Below, one piece after another: positions 33,722-45,678 of a stretch of DNA of 64,000 bases. Numbering within the stretch: the stretch's first letter is position 1; each line of letters opens with the position of its first letter. A program made the position numbers and the translations under genes. This stretch comes from Cryptomeria japonica (Eukaryota; Streptophyta; Pinopsida; Cupressales; Cupressaceae): assembly GCF_030272615.1 (NCBI RefSeq), contig NC_081413.1, forward strand, positions 160,082,849 to 160,146,848. Reading direction: 5' to 3'. A model generated the notes under the pieces. The model saw nothing but the letters and a program-made list of their open reading frames with translations, was not told the DNA's origin and did no database searches.

Positions 33722-33991
33722 GGAATAATCCTTAGAGGGTATGGCCAAAAACTAAAAATCATGCATTCTACCCTTGTTTGATGGTAAGAAGTTATATTTC
33801 TTCTTTACCGGCAGACATGTTAAGATTTTACTTAACTAGCAAGCATTTAATGCGGTTGTTGGAGAACATTTTGGTTATAAAGCACTGGAAAACCCTCATT
33901 TCAATCCACCAAGCATCCAAGCACTTGAAGAGCACAAAGAGAGAGAAAAGACATTCAAGTATTTCAAGTTAAAAGGTATTTATCTTTCACA
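33722..33991 (+). other. X1 spacer between ORF1 and ORF2
   Basis: 270 bp with stops in all frames. X2 has a spacer of about 440 bp at the same place. It may contain signals for ORF2 expression, but none is identified. Confidence 0.4.
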
Positions 33992-36900
33992 ATGGCATCT
34001 TCATCTTCTGCACCTAAATTTATTGCAAACCCTATGGTGGTAGAGAATATTAAGTGCCCTAGACCCATGTTTAAAATCATCCCAGAGATTGCTAAGAAAG
34101 ATGATTCCATCGGAGCCTTTTCTAAGATTCTGAAGGGAGTTGCTTTTGCTGAAGACTCGAGGATTTATATTAATTGCAACATAGAGAATTTAGGTCATAT
34201 GAATTGAAGAACATGTACAAAAATGTTATAACTAATGAACAAGGTTTAGTCAAACCAGAGCATAAGATTGTTGAGGATTTAGGATTTGTTGAAAATCTGA
34301 ACATTCTTGAATTTTTGAATAAAATAGTTCATCTTGTTCTGAGCAGAGTTCATGGGGAGTTTATGTGGCTAGATTTGTTTTTTTAAAATCATTAAGGAAA
34401 TCAAGGCAGTTACTGGTTTACCCTCAACTGATACTAGGCCCAACAAAAAGAAGAAGATACCAAACAAGGGTGTTATGGACCTAACCGGAGCTACATTTGA
34501 GAACAAATCTCTTAGGGTTAGTGATATCACTTATGCAAATGTGAAATATGTGAGCATGATATTTGGATACAAAGTTACTCATGCAAATAGGTTAAATTCT
34601 ATTTCTAGTTTGTGTATTCATAGTGCATATGAGATGGTTAAGAAAAATGCTAAAATTGACATCTGTGAGTGGCTTAAGGATGGACTGCTTGATAACTTGA
34701 AAAAGATTAAGGGTGACAAGAAGGGAACATTTCGTTTTGGGAATATACTTGTGTGTTTAATGCTTTACTTCATAAAGGAGATACTCGATATTGGTCACAA
34801 GGACTTTGCATATGACATCCCGCTAGGTAGACAAATCATGGAAGCTATTACCAGCATAGGTGCTAATAGTGATGACATGGTAAAATCCTATTTCAAAAAC
34901 TTTCAAACCAAAATGAAGGCTAGAGAAAGGATTCTGCAGAGCATTGTGGATAAGTATGACAAGCAAATTTGTTTTGTAATCAAAAGAGATGAAGCATGGA
35001 TGGAAGTTGTTACTCCTAGAACTATTTGGATAACAAATATGTGATATGAAGTTGATCTGAATATTCTTGAGGCTTATGCTAAGACACTTCTTGATGCACC
35101 AAGGGAACCCTCTGAAGAAATTTTTGGCAATGCTGACACTATTGCGAGTGTTGTTTTGATGTAGAAGAAGAGAAAAAGGAGAGAAAAATTCATCAGAGAT
35201 GCATCCAAAATGGCTAAAGAAGTTAAGGAAAATGTGTTGAACTTAAGTGGTGTTTCTGCTAGTGAACTAGAAGGACTAGAACTGGTAGCTCATGTTTATC
35301 CGGTTTTCACTTCTTTGGATACAGACAATTGTAAGGCAATAGAGTTCAAGAGAGTTGACAAGAGGAAGAGGAAACCCTCACCAGTACCTTCTCCTTCTCC
35401 TAAAAGAACAAGAACATTAAGGAAGAAGCAACAGACTGTAAGGGAGCCAAAGAAGAAGTTAACTCCAAAGAAGAAACAACAACCTAAGACACTGGATACC
35501 CTTACACTGGAGGAACTGATCAATAAAATAACACAAGAAGGTAATCTTAGTAATGTAAAAAAAATTATTATTCTTTCAAGGATTATGACAAGGAGACAAT
35601 AGAAGAAAGCATTATTTTGCATCTTGACATCTACAAGAAATTTTTGATTGAGGTTGTAGATGATCTGCCTAATGACTTATACATAAGATTAGAAGCTAAA
35701 AGAATGTCAGTGATGGAATTGGATAAAAAGTTAAAGGTTGAAGCATTGTTGGCTGTTCACCCCATTAATTCCAAGGAGGAGATTGATGAACTAATTTATG
35801 AATCCAACCAGTCAATTTTTGTGGGTGGTCACCGACAGGTCAGCCTAATGGTTGGGCGAGTGAAAGAGATTGCTAATGAAACTGTAGACAAATGGGACAT
35901 ATTTTTTGTTGAAAAAGAAAAGAAAGAAGAAAGGGGCAGACAGAAAATGGACAAGTCTTTTGCAAAGGTATATAAAAAGGACAAAGGTAAAAGAAAAATT
36001 GGTAATGTACCTGTTATAAAGGTCATAGATAACTTTTCTCCACTGGCACAGGACACCCCACCAATAACTTTAGAGATATCGGTACATACAGATAAGGAGG
36101 CTGGAGAAATAATACATGATGATACTAATATGGATTCTAAAATTCTCTTTACTATGAATGTAGATACACATGATGTTAATATTATTATGGATAAAGAGAC
36201 TGTAGAGGTTAAGACAACTGATGCTATGAATGTTGAAATCTCTGAGTCACCAGTTAACACTGTTGACTCTCAGAATATTGAAATACCAGTAGAAGCTAAG
36301 AAGCCTGGCACTGAGAAATTGGCAGATGCAGAGGTTCATACATAGACTGAGAAACCAATAGAAGCAGAGGTAATAACACAGAGTGAGAAACCAACAGTAA
36401 CTATAAATAAATAGGAAACAAATGATGGAAACAAGGAAGATATTGTTAAGGTAATTGGTCAAGTATCTATGGAAAATAATTATTGCAGAACCAAGCACAT
36501 CCACTACAAACTTCAGACCTACAAATGTAATAGTTGTTCTTTTGGATTCAATAAAGAGGATCATAGAGTGCAATGCCTTAGCATACAAGGCCATTGATGA
36601 TACATTGCCTATTTTGAAAATAATTGCACCGGCATGTAAGGTAGACCATATTAATAATTCTTTGAGTAAATTGGATGCATTGTCCAAATTTAATGCTTCA
36701 AATGTTCTAACTGTAGAAAGGGTAAATAAAGAAAAAGGTGAATTCTTTGTGAAAACTATCAAGGATTGTACTGAGCATATTAATTCCCTATTACTGGTAC
36801 TTAATTCAACAATTTTGGAATACAAAGAATTGTATAAGGAAGCTTGTAAGCCTCACCACCTAACTGAAGACATTGATGAGGAGATTAAGAAAATAGAAAA

Positions 36901-37261
36901 GGAGATAGATGATATTGCAGACAATATGATAGGTTCTTCACAACTTACCTCAATTCTTGATCAAGAGATGGCAGTTTTTGAGGAAAAGATAGAGAAACTA
37001 GAGCAAGAAAAAGCAAGGATAAAGATGAAGGCCTGAGAGCTAAAAAACAAATTTGGTCCAAGATTGGGCAGTCTTATAACTCAGCAGGTTGAGCTATCTA
37101 AATAATTAATTCAAGGAGAATGATCACCAGAGCAACAAATGCATTATCTAACCAGTATGATCCAGCAGACAAAAACCATTATCTTTGATAGTAATAAATT
37201 CATGCAGAGCCTAAATCTAATTTTGGCAGATATCTTTCAAATTGTAAACAACTGGTTATAG
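33992..37261 (+). pseudogene. X1 ORF2: large conserved protein of unknown function
   Basis: It starts MASSSSAPKFIANPMVVENI and ends with TAG at 37259-37261, about 1,090 codons. Parts in order: an N-terminal domain (to about 34470); a central domain with FGYKVTHANRLNSISSLCIH, DICEWLKDGLLDNL and KKGTFRFGNILVCLMLYF (34530-34790, possibly with a short hydrophobic helix); a segment with PRTIWIT; a basic linker with KRKRKPSPVPSPSPKRTRTL (about 35365-35480); a domain with LMVGRVKEI (35600-35920); an acidic/Thr-rich stretch; and a C-terminal coiled coil (36840-37050). X2 carries the same order, diverged, so it was once selected as protein. Frames change near 34200, 35560 (an A8 run) and 36460, and several stops are present. 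It is not RT, integrase or protease. It may belong with uncharacterised plant transposon proteins or be an env-like or captured ORF. Confidence 0.8.
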
Positions 37262-37462
37262 GCTATGAGGTAGAATTTTTGTATTTTTTGATTCTTTTTG
37301 ACATCCTTTGTCATTGATGTCAAAGGGGGAGTAGTATGGAGAAAAATGTATGGAAGAAATCACTTGCTCAGGGGGAGCACACTCTTTTTGAGGATCATTT
37401 TTTGACACAACAGTTTTTGGATTTTTCTCACGAGTGTTGCCATCAATGCCAAAGGGGGAGAT
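37262..37462 (+). other. X1 3' end with three PPT-like motifs and the PPT
   Basis: GTCAAAGGGGGAGTAG (37319-37334), CTCAGGGGGAGCAC (37367-37380) and CAATGCCAAAGGGGGAGAT (37444-37462). The last directly precedes the 3' LTR and is the true PPT. Such repeated PPT-like motifs also occur in X2 and the Copia elements here. Confidence 0.82.
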
Positions 37463-37951
37463 TGTTTTCATTCTACACTCACATGAGAATTGTTGATGTT
37501 GTCATTAATGGCAACCAAACGGTAACATGATTCTACAAGTTCATCGGCATCATAGACATCATTTACCGGCACCGGCAAGCACAACAAAGTTCATTCATCG
37601 GCAACGAAGCATACTGACATTGAGGCTAACATGAGACAATTTTTATTTATGTGAATTATATTGTAATGTAATTAATTATTTGTAAGCTGACATGATGTAT
37701 AATAAAGACTCATATATGTATGAGATCTTATAGGTCATTTTTGGTATGATAGTATGGTGGTATTAAGGAGATAGCGAAAAGATTTTTTAATAAGGAAGAT
37801 AGGTTATGTAAGTGAATGTCATTCATCGGCAAGTTTTTGCTTAAGGTTTCTGACTAAGCTTAAACCAGTACTGAATCAAGCATTGCAAATGCTATTTTGA
37901 GTAGTACATTGTCTTGGATTTAATTATCCATTGTGTAGTCAATGACACTCT
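37463..37951 (+). repeat. X1 3' LTR, first part
   Basis: Begins TGTTTTCATTCTACACTC and matches 29435 and onward. It is cut by the Copia array after ACTCT (37947-37951), the target duplication. Confidence 0.9.
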
Positions 37952-39550
37952 TGATAACTCAATGATGAATGAATAGTACCAAACCGGTACTGAGAGGTGG
38001 GGTGAATTAGTACAAACAAAAATATAGTCCAAAACTAGTTTGCCAACAAATACTCCAAATGACTGGCAACCAGTAATACTGGTTGAAACAAAGTGAAACC
38101 GGTAAGACCTAGAACAACTAAAACAATCATAAACCAGTCACTCACTAAGCTTTCCTCTTAACTCAATACTATAGTACCATTACACCCTCATGCATGAATA
38201 GGTAAACTATCATCAGATCTTCACAATAGTTGGTTCAATATGTTCTATAGATCGGCATAAAACATAGAACCATCATATGCTCAATAGGTAATAACAAAAC
38301 ATCACAAGATAAAAGCATCACACATGAAACACATATTTTTCACATGGAAACCCAACTGGGAAAAACCACAGTGGGGATGAATACCCACAAGTTGCTTTTT
38401 GAACTCTTTACAAGTCCGCTCTGTTAGGAGCCTTGTCCGGTTAAAGACATTACAATAGGTTCTGCTAGGAATCGATCCTATTAGGGATCACCCGGTTAAG
38501 GGATGGCTACAATACCCGGTTAAGGGTTAAACCCGGTTAGGGTTACCTTGTTAGAGGATTTCAAGAACTCAATAGCTAAAGGATCTCCAGAGCACTATAG
38601 CTTCCCAAAACTCAATAACTTCAAGTTACCCTGTTAAGGGATTTGAATCAAGCCGGTTAAAGCTACCCTGTTAGGGGATTTGTATCAAGCTAGTTAAGGC
38701 TACCCTGTTAAGGGATTTCACAACTGTTGAAGTGGTTAAAGATCAACAGGAATTACAATGATCTAGTAACAACACTCAATGCTAATGTAGATCTATTTTG
38801 GTTCCTTTTCACCTTCTGCACACTCACTTTCCAAGTATCTCTTCTCTCCTTTGGTCTGGCAAGAATCATGTATCACTTCCCTTGGATACACACACAACTT
38901 TTGCCAACAACCTTAGAAATTAACACAACATCGACCTTATAGGAAACAGACAGGTCGGTAGCAAAAACCCTAAATCCTAAACCTGTTAGGTTAAGCAATT
39001 CAAGCGGTTCAATCCTGACCGTTGAATCATACTGCATTAAATGCAACAATCTTGAATCGATCTCAAGACATTCTCCATCATCCATTACCCACCGATTTCA
39101 TGGTGGCTGAACCCATCACGCATTATCACCATTTGACAAACTTCACACATTCCTGAGGTAGATAGGAATAGTCTTCTTCATGCAAGATCCTTCATGCGCA
39201 TAGAGCTTACGTGGCAACACAACCTGTTCTCCTTTATACTGCTAACTCATCACACTAAGATCATCGATTGAGTCACACACGCTTGAGGTACTCCAACTAG
39301 AAATCCTAAAGTGGAAACTACCTACCAACCAGTAGCCATACAATGCTTCCATGTACCGGTTCCCATAACTACATGCTGGTTGACCTTGAGCAAATACACC
39401 ACTTCACTTTGGCATCTATATTGGTTCACACATATGCTCGTTCTCTCTTCTTACATATCACATATGCTGGTTCACTTCATATCACATATTAACATCAATG
39501 ACAACATACAATATCATTATGTCCTTATACCGGTTCACATAATGCCAACA
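37952..39550 (-). repeat. Copia LTR 1 (left, 3' LTR of copy 1)
   Basis: 1,599 bp. In sense it starts TGTTGGCATTATGTGAACCGG and ends GAGTTATCA. It contains a three-unit 37-bp repeat at 38627-38738 and several CCGGTTAAGGG-like motifs between 38430 and 38560. Confidence 0.92.
38627..38738 (+). repeat. 37-bp tandem repeat inside the Copia LTR, three units
   Basis: TACCCTGTTAAGGGATTT starts units at 38627, 38664 and 38701. The same array is in LTR 2 (44510, 44547, 44584) and LTR 3 (50516, 50553, 50590), so it predates the array. Short arms such as CCCTGTTAAGGG are near-palindromic. A role as a regulatory repeat is possible (inference). Confidence 0.85.
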
Positions 39551-39564
39551 ATCTCCCCCTTTGG
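39551..39564 (-). other. Polypurine tract of Copia copy 1
   Basis: The minus strand reads CCAAAGGGGGAGAT directly before the LTR start TGTTGGCATT. A further PPT-like CTCAGGGGGAGCAGC (minus strand) lies near 39705-39720. Confidence 0.85.
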
Positions 39565-39793
39565 CATTGATGGAAATATACAAAGATATCTCTCCGCTTC
39601 ACATCTTCTCCCCCATTTTCTGTAGATATCTTTTCCGCTTCACTCCTTCTCCACCTTTGACAACAATGCCAAAGTGGAGGCACAAGCATCCCTATTCCAT
39701 TATGCTGCTCCCCCTGAGGAGTAGCATCCTTCAACACATCAATCAACAAAAAATTTGACTATGCAATACCTTATTGATGTGGAACAAATACTT

Positions 39794-41344
39794 TTAGTTT
39801 ACCTCCTGAAGGGGCAATACCCCCAATTCACCTCTTAAATGCACAAATGTAGTCTTTTGGAGAGGCTTGGTGAATATGTCTGCTAATTGTTCCTTACTGG
39901 AAACATGTTTGAGTGTAATCTCTTTATTCTAAACCTTTTCCCTCAAGAAATGATAATTAAGCTCAAAATGCTTGGTTCTACAATGTAAAACCGGATTCTT
40001 TGAAATATTGATAGCAGTTGTGTTATCACAAAATATACTTACCGGTTCAGATACATGGATTTTGAAGCCTTCCAATACATGCTTCATCCAAATTGTCTGA
40101 GTGCAGTTCATGAAAGTTGCTACATACTCCATTTCCACTGTAGACTGAGAGATACAACTCTGCTTTTTACTCATCCATGAGACCAGTCTACCACCGAGAA
40201 AGAATGCACCACCGATTGTGCTTTTCTGATCATCCACATTACCTACCCAATCAACATCTGTGAACACTTTCAGATTGAAATCATTGTTGTATGGGTCCCA
40301 CAATCCATAGTCAACTGTTCCCTTTAGATACCTAAGAATCCGCTTGACTGCAACCAAGTGGGATTCTCTTGGACTTTTCTAGAACCTTGGAGTAATGCCA
40401 ACTGCATGTGCAATATCTAGTCTGCTATGCACTACATAATGCAACTTACCAATCATTGATCGATATTCCTTCTCATCACCCAGTGAGGAATCATCCTCTT
40501 TTGTCAATTTGCAACCGATCACCATCGGCGTACCAACCGATTTGCTATCTTCCATGCCAAAGGTCTTCAACACCTCTTTGACATATTTGGACTGAGTGAT
40601 AAAGTTTCCATCTTTCATCTGTTGGATCTACAGTCCAACAAAGAACTTAATCTCCCCTATGAGTGACATCTCAAACTTTTTCTTCATCTCATCAGCAAAC
40701 TCATGACTCATCTTGTCATCTCCACCAAAGATAATTTCATCAACAGAAACCTCACAGATTAGGATCTGATCTCCTTTAGACTTCAAGTAGATATTGCTAT
40801 CTTCACTTGTTCTGTAAAATCCAATCTTCACAAGATGGGAATGTAGGTGCTCATACCATGCCCTAGGTACTTTCTTTAGACCATATAAGGCTTTATGTAG
40901 CCTGCACACCATATCACTATCTTCAGATAGGGAAAACCCATCTGGTTGCCCTATATATACCTCCTCTTCAAGTACACCATTTAGGAATGGAGATTTTACA
41001 TCCATTTGATATACTTTGAGCCTTTTAAAAGCTGCATATGCAATAAGCATATGAACTCCTTCCAATTTGGTTATAGGAGCAAAGGTTTCTCCATAGTCTT
41101 CTCCTTCTTCTTGAGCATATCCTTTGCACACCAATCTAGCTTTATTCCTAGTCATAGTGCCATCCTCATTTAGCTTGTTTCTGAACATCCATTTGGTGCC
41201 AATGACATTTTGATGCTCTGGTCTGGGTACCAAGGACCATGTACCATTTTTCTCTATCTGGTCAAGTTCCTCCTCCATTGCCTTGATCCAGTCTCCATCT
41301 TTATGAGCCTCTTTGAATGATTTAGGCTCAAGTTCAGAGATCAT
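39794..41344 (-). pseudogene. Copia copy 1: reverse transcriptase and RNase H
   Basis: The RT part (41344-40628) has GTWSLVPRPEHQNVIGTKWM, KARLVCKGYAQEEGEDYGET, FAPITKLEGV and YQMDVKSPFLNGVLEEEVYI. The catalytic box, normally YVDD, reads SVDE (aspartate kept at 40739-40741, next codon GAA at 40736-40738), so it is probably inactive. The RT end (40618-40379) and RNase H (40357 onward; KVFTDVDWVGN, STIGGAFFLGGRLVSW, CDNTTAINISKNP) follow. Stops lie at 40628, 40379 and 39929; past the last, the frame continues with KEQLADIFTKPL to the natural end at 39794. RT and RNase H copy the element's RNA into DNA. Confidence 0.9.
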
Positions 41345-41347
41345 ACA

Positions 41348-42669
41348 TTAGTTTTCTCTGACCTTTCTTCTTGTAAGAATTCCTGCATCCTTATCTCCTA
41401 TGATCTGCTTAGGATCATGGTTAAGCTTGACATACCGAGGAATGGTCTTGACTGGTTCTTCTTGCTTTTCCTCTTCATCCTCATCTTCATTAGTATCAGC
41501 ATTCACCGGTTCAGGAACACTGTTACTGGTACTTGGTTGACTGATAACTAGTTCCCAAAAGGTTGTAACCAATTCATTTACAGCTTTCTCACTGCCATTT
41601 TTCTCAGTTTTCTCAGAGGATTCATCAACTCTTACATTGATACTTTCCATAATTCTCTGAGTCCTATTGTTGTAACACTTGAAAGCTTTACTCTTGGTGG
41701 AATATCCTGAGAATATTCCCTCATCACATTTAGCTTCAAATTTGCCCTGATGTTCACTCCTCTTGATGTAACATTTACTACCAAATACCCTACAGTAGCT
41801 GACCATAGGTGTCTTACCGGTCCAATACTCATAAGGAGTTTTGTCCTTACCTTTCTTGATGAGTACCCGGTTCATAGTGTAGACTGCAGTGCTCATCGCT
41901 TCTCTCCAAAAGGTGTGAGCTACCTTTCCTTGAATCAACATGGTTCTAGCTGCTTCAACCACACTCTGGTTATTCCTCTCTGCTAGGCCATTGTACTATG
42001 GAGTCCGGGGGCATACAATTGATTTTTGATGCCGAATTCTTCACAGTACCTGTTGAATTCATCGTAAGTGAATTCCCCTCCTTGATCAGCTCTGAGACAC
42101 TTGATTCTTTTACCACTTTCCTTCTCCACTAATGCTCTAAAAGCCTTGAATTTCACAAAGGCTTCAGACTTGTCTTTCAAGAATGTGACCCACATCATTC
42201 TTGAGCAATCATCAAAGAGAATCATGAAGTACCTATCACCCTACACACTTTTGGTTTTCATAGGACCACACAAATCAGTATGCACAAGATAAAGCAAGTT
42301 GTCAGCCTTCACAATGTTATCAAAGTTTACATGGTAGAGTCTCCTATGCCATTTCAAGCTATCATCAAGCTTAGCCATAAGACATGTACTTATATTTGCA
42401 TTCAGATGAAATAGGTTACCTTTGGTTTGCATGCTGGTGGCCACATATTCACCATGTTTTCCTTTGATTCTGCAAACTCCATTCTTGAATTCCAGAGTGA
42501 GAACACTGTCATTTAGCTGGGCAACACTCAAAAGGTTGTGTCTGAGACCATCAGCACAGTACACATTGTCAACATTTCTCTTTCCATTTAGAGATATGGA
42601 CCCTCTGCCTTTGACCATGCATGGTGCATCATTGCCAAAGCGAACCACACCACCATCATACTCCTCCAA
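41348..42669 (-). pseudogene. Copia copy 1: integrase, with internal deletion
   Basis: Begins with the pre-integrase part (VVRFGNDAPCMVKGRGSISL, NLLSVAQLND). WHRRLYHVNFDNIVK is followed directly by ADNLLYLVHTDLCGPM. Copy 2 has about 40 more residues here, including its remaining zinc-binding Cys, so copy 1 has an in-frame deletion of about 120 bp. The core has HTDLCGPM and RADQGGEFTYDEF. A frameshift near 41985 breaks it before the catalytic Glu region. The C-terminal half (KVAHTFWREAMSTAVYTMNR, KAFKCYNNRTQRIMESINV) reaches an acidic linker near 41480. A stop at 41345-41350 separates RT. Confidence 0.9.
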
Positions 42670-43764
42670 GGATAGAAACTTGCTTCAGTCACCTGTCATA
42701 TGGTGAGAACAACCACTATCAATGATCCACTCATTGGAATTATCAAACTAGGAGACAAGAGCCTTCTTGTCTATGACATCTTCCTCTACAAAAACAAACA
42801 CAATATCTTCATTCTCTTCATCTTCTGATTCCTCATCTGTGACACCTTCATCAACTGCCACAAAATAGTTTCTCTGGTTTCCTCCTTTGAATTTCCTGAA
42901 CCTTTTTGGTTTGTCCTTGTTATCGTCATTAGGATAGTTTATATTAATATGTCCTATCTAGTTACAAGAAAAGCATTTCAAAGTTATCTTACATTTGTAT
43001 TTACCGGTTCCTTTAGGAAGCTTCCTAGAAAGGAGAGCTTTAAATGCCATCAGAATCTCCTCATCATTCATTTCTGTGCTCTAACTAGGTTCACCACTCG
43101 TGCTAGCTTCTTTTCCTTTTCTTAATGGTATAGCAGAGGCTTTAAATGTTGATTCAGTCTTTTGAACACTACCATCAAAACTATCTAGCTCATAGGCTGT
43201 CAGCTTGGCTATGATGGAGTCCAAGAATACTTTAGACTTGTCTATTGATCTCAGCTCTTGAATAGCAGCAACCCTTATTGCATAGACCGACAACTAGGAT
43301 CTTAGGACTTTTCTTACCACAGTGGAATCTTCTATTTTACCACCTGCACTCTTGATTTCTCCAACAACTATTTTGATTCTTATTCCATACTGCTAAATGG
43401 TCTCACCTTCAACCGTCTGCATATCTTTAAACTTTCCTCTCAGGATTTCTTCCTTAGCCTATTTTACATGTTCATCACCACCATAGATATTTTCAAGAGC
43501 ATCCCATACCGCTTTGGGATTTATCTTGTCCTGAACATCAATAAACTCAATGTTAGATAGACTACTAATGAGGGCTTCCATGACTTGCCCATTTTCTTGT
43601 ATTTCTCTCTTTTGGTCATCGATGAGAGTACCGCTAGGGACACCATAGATATTCTCAACATAACTCCAGTGTTGAGCACCCATGCTTCTGATGAATATCT
43701 TCAATCTATCTTTCCATATACCAAATTTTTCCCTGTTAAACATTGGACCTTTCCTCTTCATCAT
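42670..43764 (-). pseudogene. Copia copy 1: gag and protease
   Basis: ATG at 43764 (MMKRKGPMFNREKFGIWKDR) opens a Copia-type gag, followed by YELDSFDGSVQKTESTFKAS. A zinc knuckle at about 42930-42980 reads CFSC, a stop, then IGHININY, so both the Trp position and the last Cys are changed. An acidic stretch follows. The protease site WIIDSGCSHHMT lies at about 42700-42735, with the DSG triad intact. Stops occur at 43459, 43290-43310, 43081 and in the knuckle. Gag forms the particle, and the protease processes the polyprotein. Confidence 0.88.
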
Positions 43765-43818
43765 TTGACTAGGATCTTTACCTCAAGCGGTTAAGCTTAC
43801 AACACAGAGGACCTAGAG

Positions 43819-43831
43819 TACTCTAATACCA
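43819..43831 (-). other. Primer binding site of Copia copy 1
   Basis: Two bases inside LTR 2 the minus strand reads TGGTATTAGAGTA, close to the initiator-Met site TGGTATCAGAGCC. Confidence 0.75.
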
Positions 43832-43833
43832 AT

Positions 43834-45435
43834 TGATAACTCAATGATGAATGAATAGTACCAAACCGGTACTGAGAAGGGAGGGTGAATTAGTAGAAAC
43901 AAAAATACAGTCCAAAACCGGTTTGACAGCAAATACTCCAAATGACTGGCAACCAGTAATACTGGTTGAAACAGAGTGCAACTGGTAAGACCCAGAACAA
44001 CTAAAACAATCATAAACCAGTCACTCACTAAGCTTTCCTCTTTACTTAATACTATAGTACCATTACACCCTCATGCATGAACAGGTAAACTATCATCAAA
44101 TCTTCACAATAGTTGGTTCAATATGTTTTATAGACTGGCATAAAACATAGAACCATCATATGCTCAATAGGTAATAACAAAGCATCACAGGATAAAAGCA
44201 TCACACATGACACACATATTTTTCATGTGGAAACCCAACTAGGAAAAACAACAGTGGGGATGAATACCCACAAGTTGCTTTTTGAACTCTTTAGAAGTTC
44301 ATTCTATTAGGAGCCTTGTCCGGTTAAAGACATTACAATAGGTTCTGCTAGTAACCGATCCTGTTAGAGATCACCCGGTTAAGGGATGGCTACAATACCC
44401 GGTTAAGGATTAAACTCAGTTAGGGTTACCTTGCAAGAGGATTTCAAGAACTCAATAGCTAAAGGATCTCCAGAGCTCTATAGCTTCCCAGAACTCAATA
44501 ACTTTGAGTTACCCTATTAAGGGATTTGAATCAAGCTAGTTAAAGCTACCCTGTTAGGGGATTTGTATCAAGCTACTTAAGGCTACCCTGTTATGGGATT
44601 TCACAACTGTTGAAGTGGTTAAAGATCAATAGGAATTACAATAACCTGGTAACAACAATCAATGCTAATGCAAATCCAGTTTTGCTGCTTTTCACCTTCT
44701 GCACACTCACTTTGTAGGTATCTCTTCTCTCCTTTGGTTTGGGAAGAATCATGTATCACTTCCCTTGGATACACACACAACTTTTTCCAACAAGCTTAGA
44801 AAGTAACACAACATCAACCTTATACGAAACAGACAGGTTGGTAGAAAAAACCCTGAACGCTAAACCTGTTAGGTTAAGCAATTCAAGTGGTTCAATCCTA
44901 ACCGTTGACTCATATTGCATTAAATGCAACAATCTTGAATCGATCTCAAGACATTCTCCATCGTTCATTATCCACCAATTTCATAGTGGCTGATAACCCA
45001 TCACGCGTTATCACCATTTGACAAACTTTGCACATTCTCGAGGTAGATAGGAATAGTCTTCTTCATGCAAGATCCTTCACACGCATAGAGCTTATGTGGT
45101 AACATGACCTGTTCTCCTTTATATTGCTGACTGATCACACTAAGATCACCGATTGAGTCACACAGGCTTGAGGTACTCCAACTGAAAATCTTGAAGTGGA
45201 AACTACCTACCAACTGATAGCTATACAATGATTCCATGTACTGGTTCCCATAACTACATGCCGGTTCACCTTGAGCAAATACACCACTTCACTTTGGCAT
45301 ATATACCGGTTCACACATATGCCGGTTCTCTCTTCTTACATATCACATATGCTGGTTCACTTCATATCACATATTGACATCAATGACAACATACAATATC
45401 ATTATGTCCTTATACTGGTTCACATAATGCCAACA
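43834..45435 (-). repeat. Copia LTR 2 (middle, shared)
   Basis: 1,602 bp. It serves as 5' LTR of copy 1 and 3' LTR of copy 2. It has no target duplication of its own. The 37-bp array is at 44510-44620. Confidence 0.92.
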
Positions 45436-45449
45436 ATCTCCCCCTTTGG
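45436..45449 (-). other. Polypurine tract of Copia copy 2
   Basis: The minus strand reads CCAAAGGGGGAGAT before the LTR start, identical in context to copy 1. A PPT-like repeat AAAGGGGGAGAAAG lies near 45531-45545. Confidence 0.85.
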
Positions 45450-45678
45450 CATTGATGACAATATATAAAGATATCTCTCCGCTTCACATCTTCTCCCCCA
45501 TTTTCTGTAGATATCTTTTCCACTTCACTCTTTCTCCCCCTTTGACAACAATGCCAAAGTGGAGGCACAAGCATCCCTGTTCCATTATGCTGCTCCCCCT
45601 GAGGAGTAGCATCTTTCAACACATCAATCAATAAAAAATTTGACTATGAAATACCTGACTGATGTGGAACAAATACTT

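Noticed and set aside
35556-35563. A8 run in X1 ORF2 as a programmed frameshift site
   Set aside because: The other X copy shows no matching arrangement, and several other frame breaks exist; a homopolymer indel is simpler.
35829-36260. 143-codon minus-strand hydrophobic frame
   Set aside because: Antisense shadow of X1 ORF2.
38430-38560. GGTTAGGGTT and GGTTAAGGG motifs as interstitial telomere repeats
   Set aside because: Irregular spacing and sequence; they belong to the Copia LTR and recur in its other copies.
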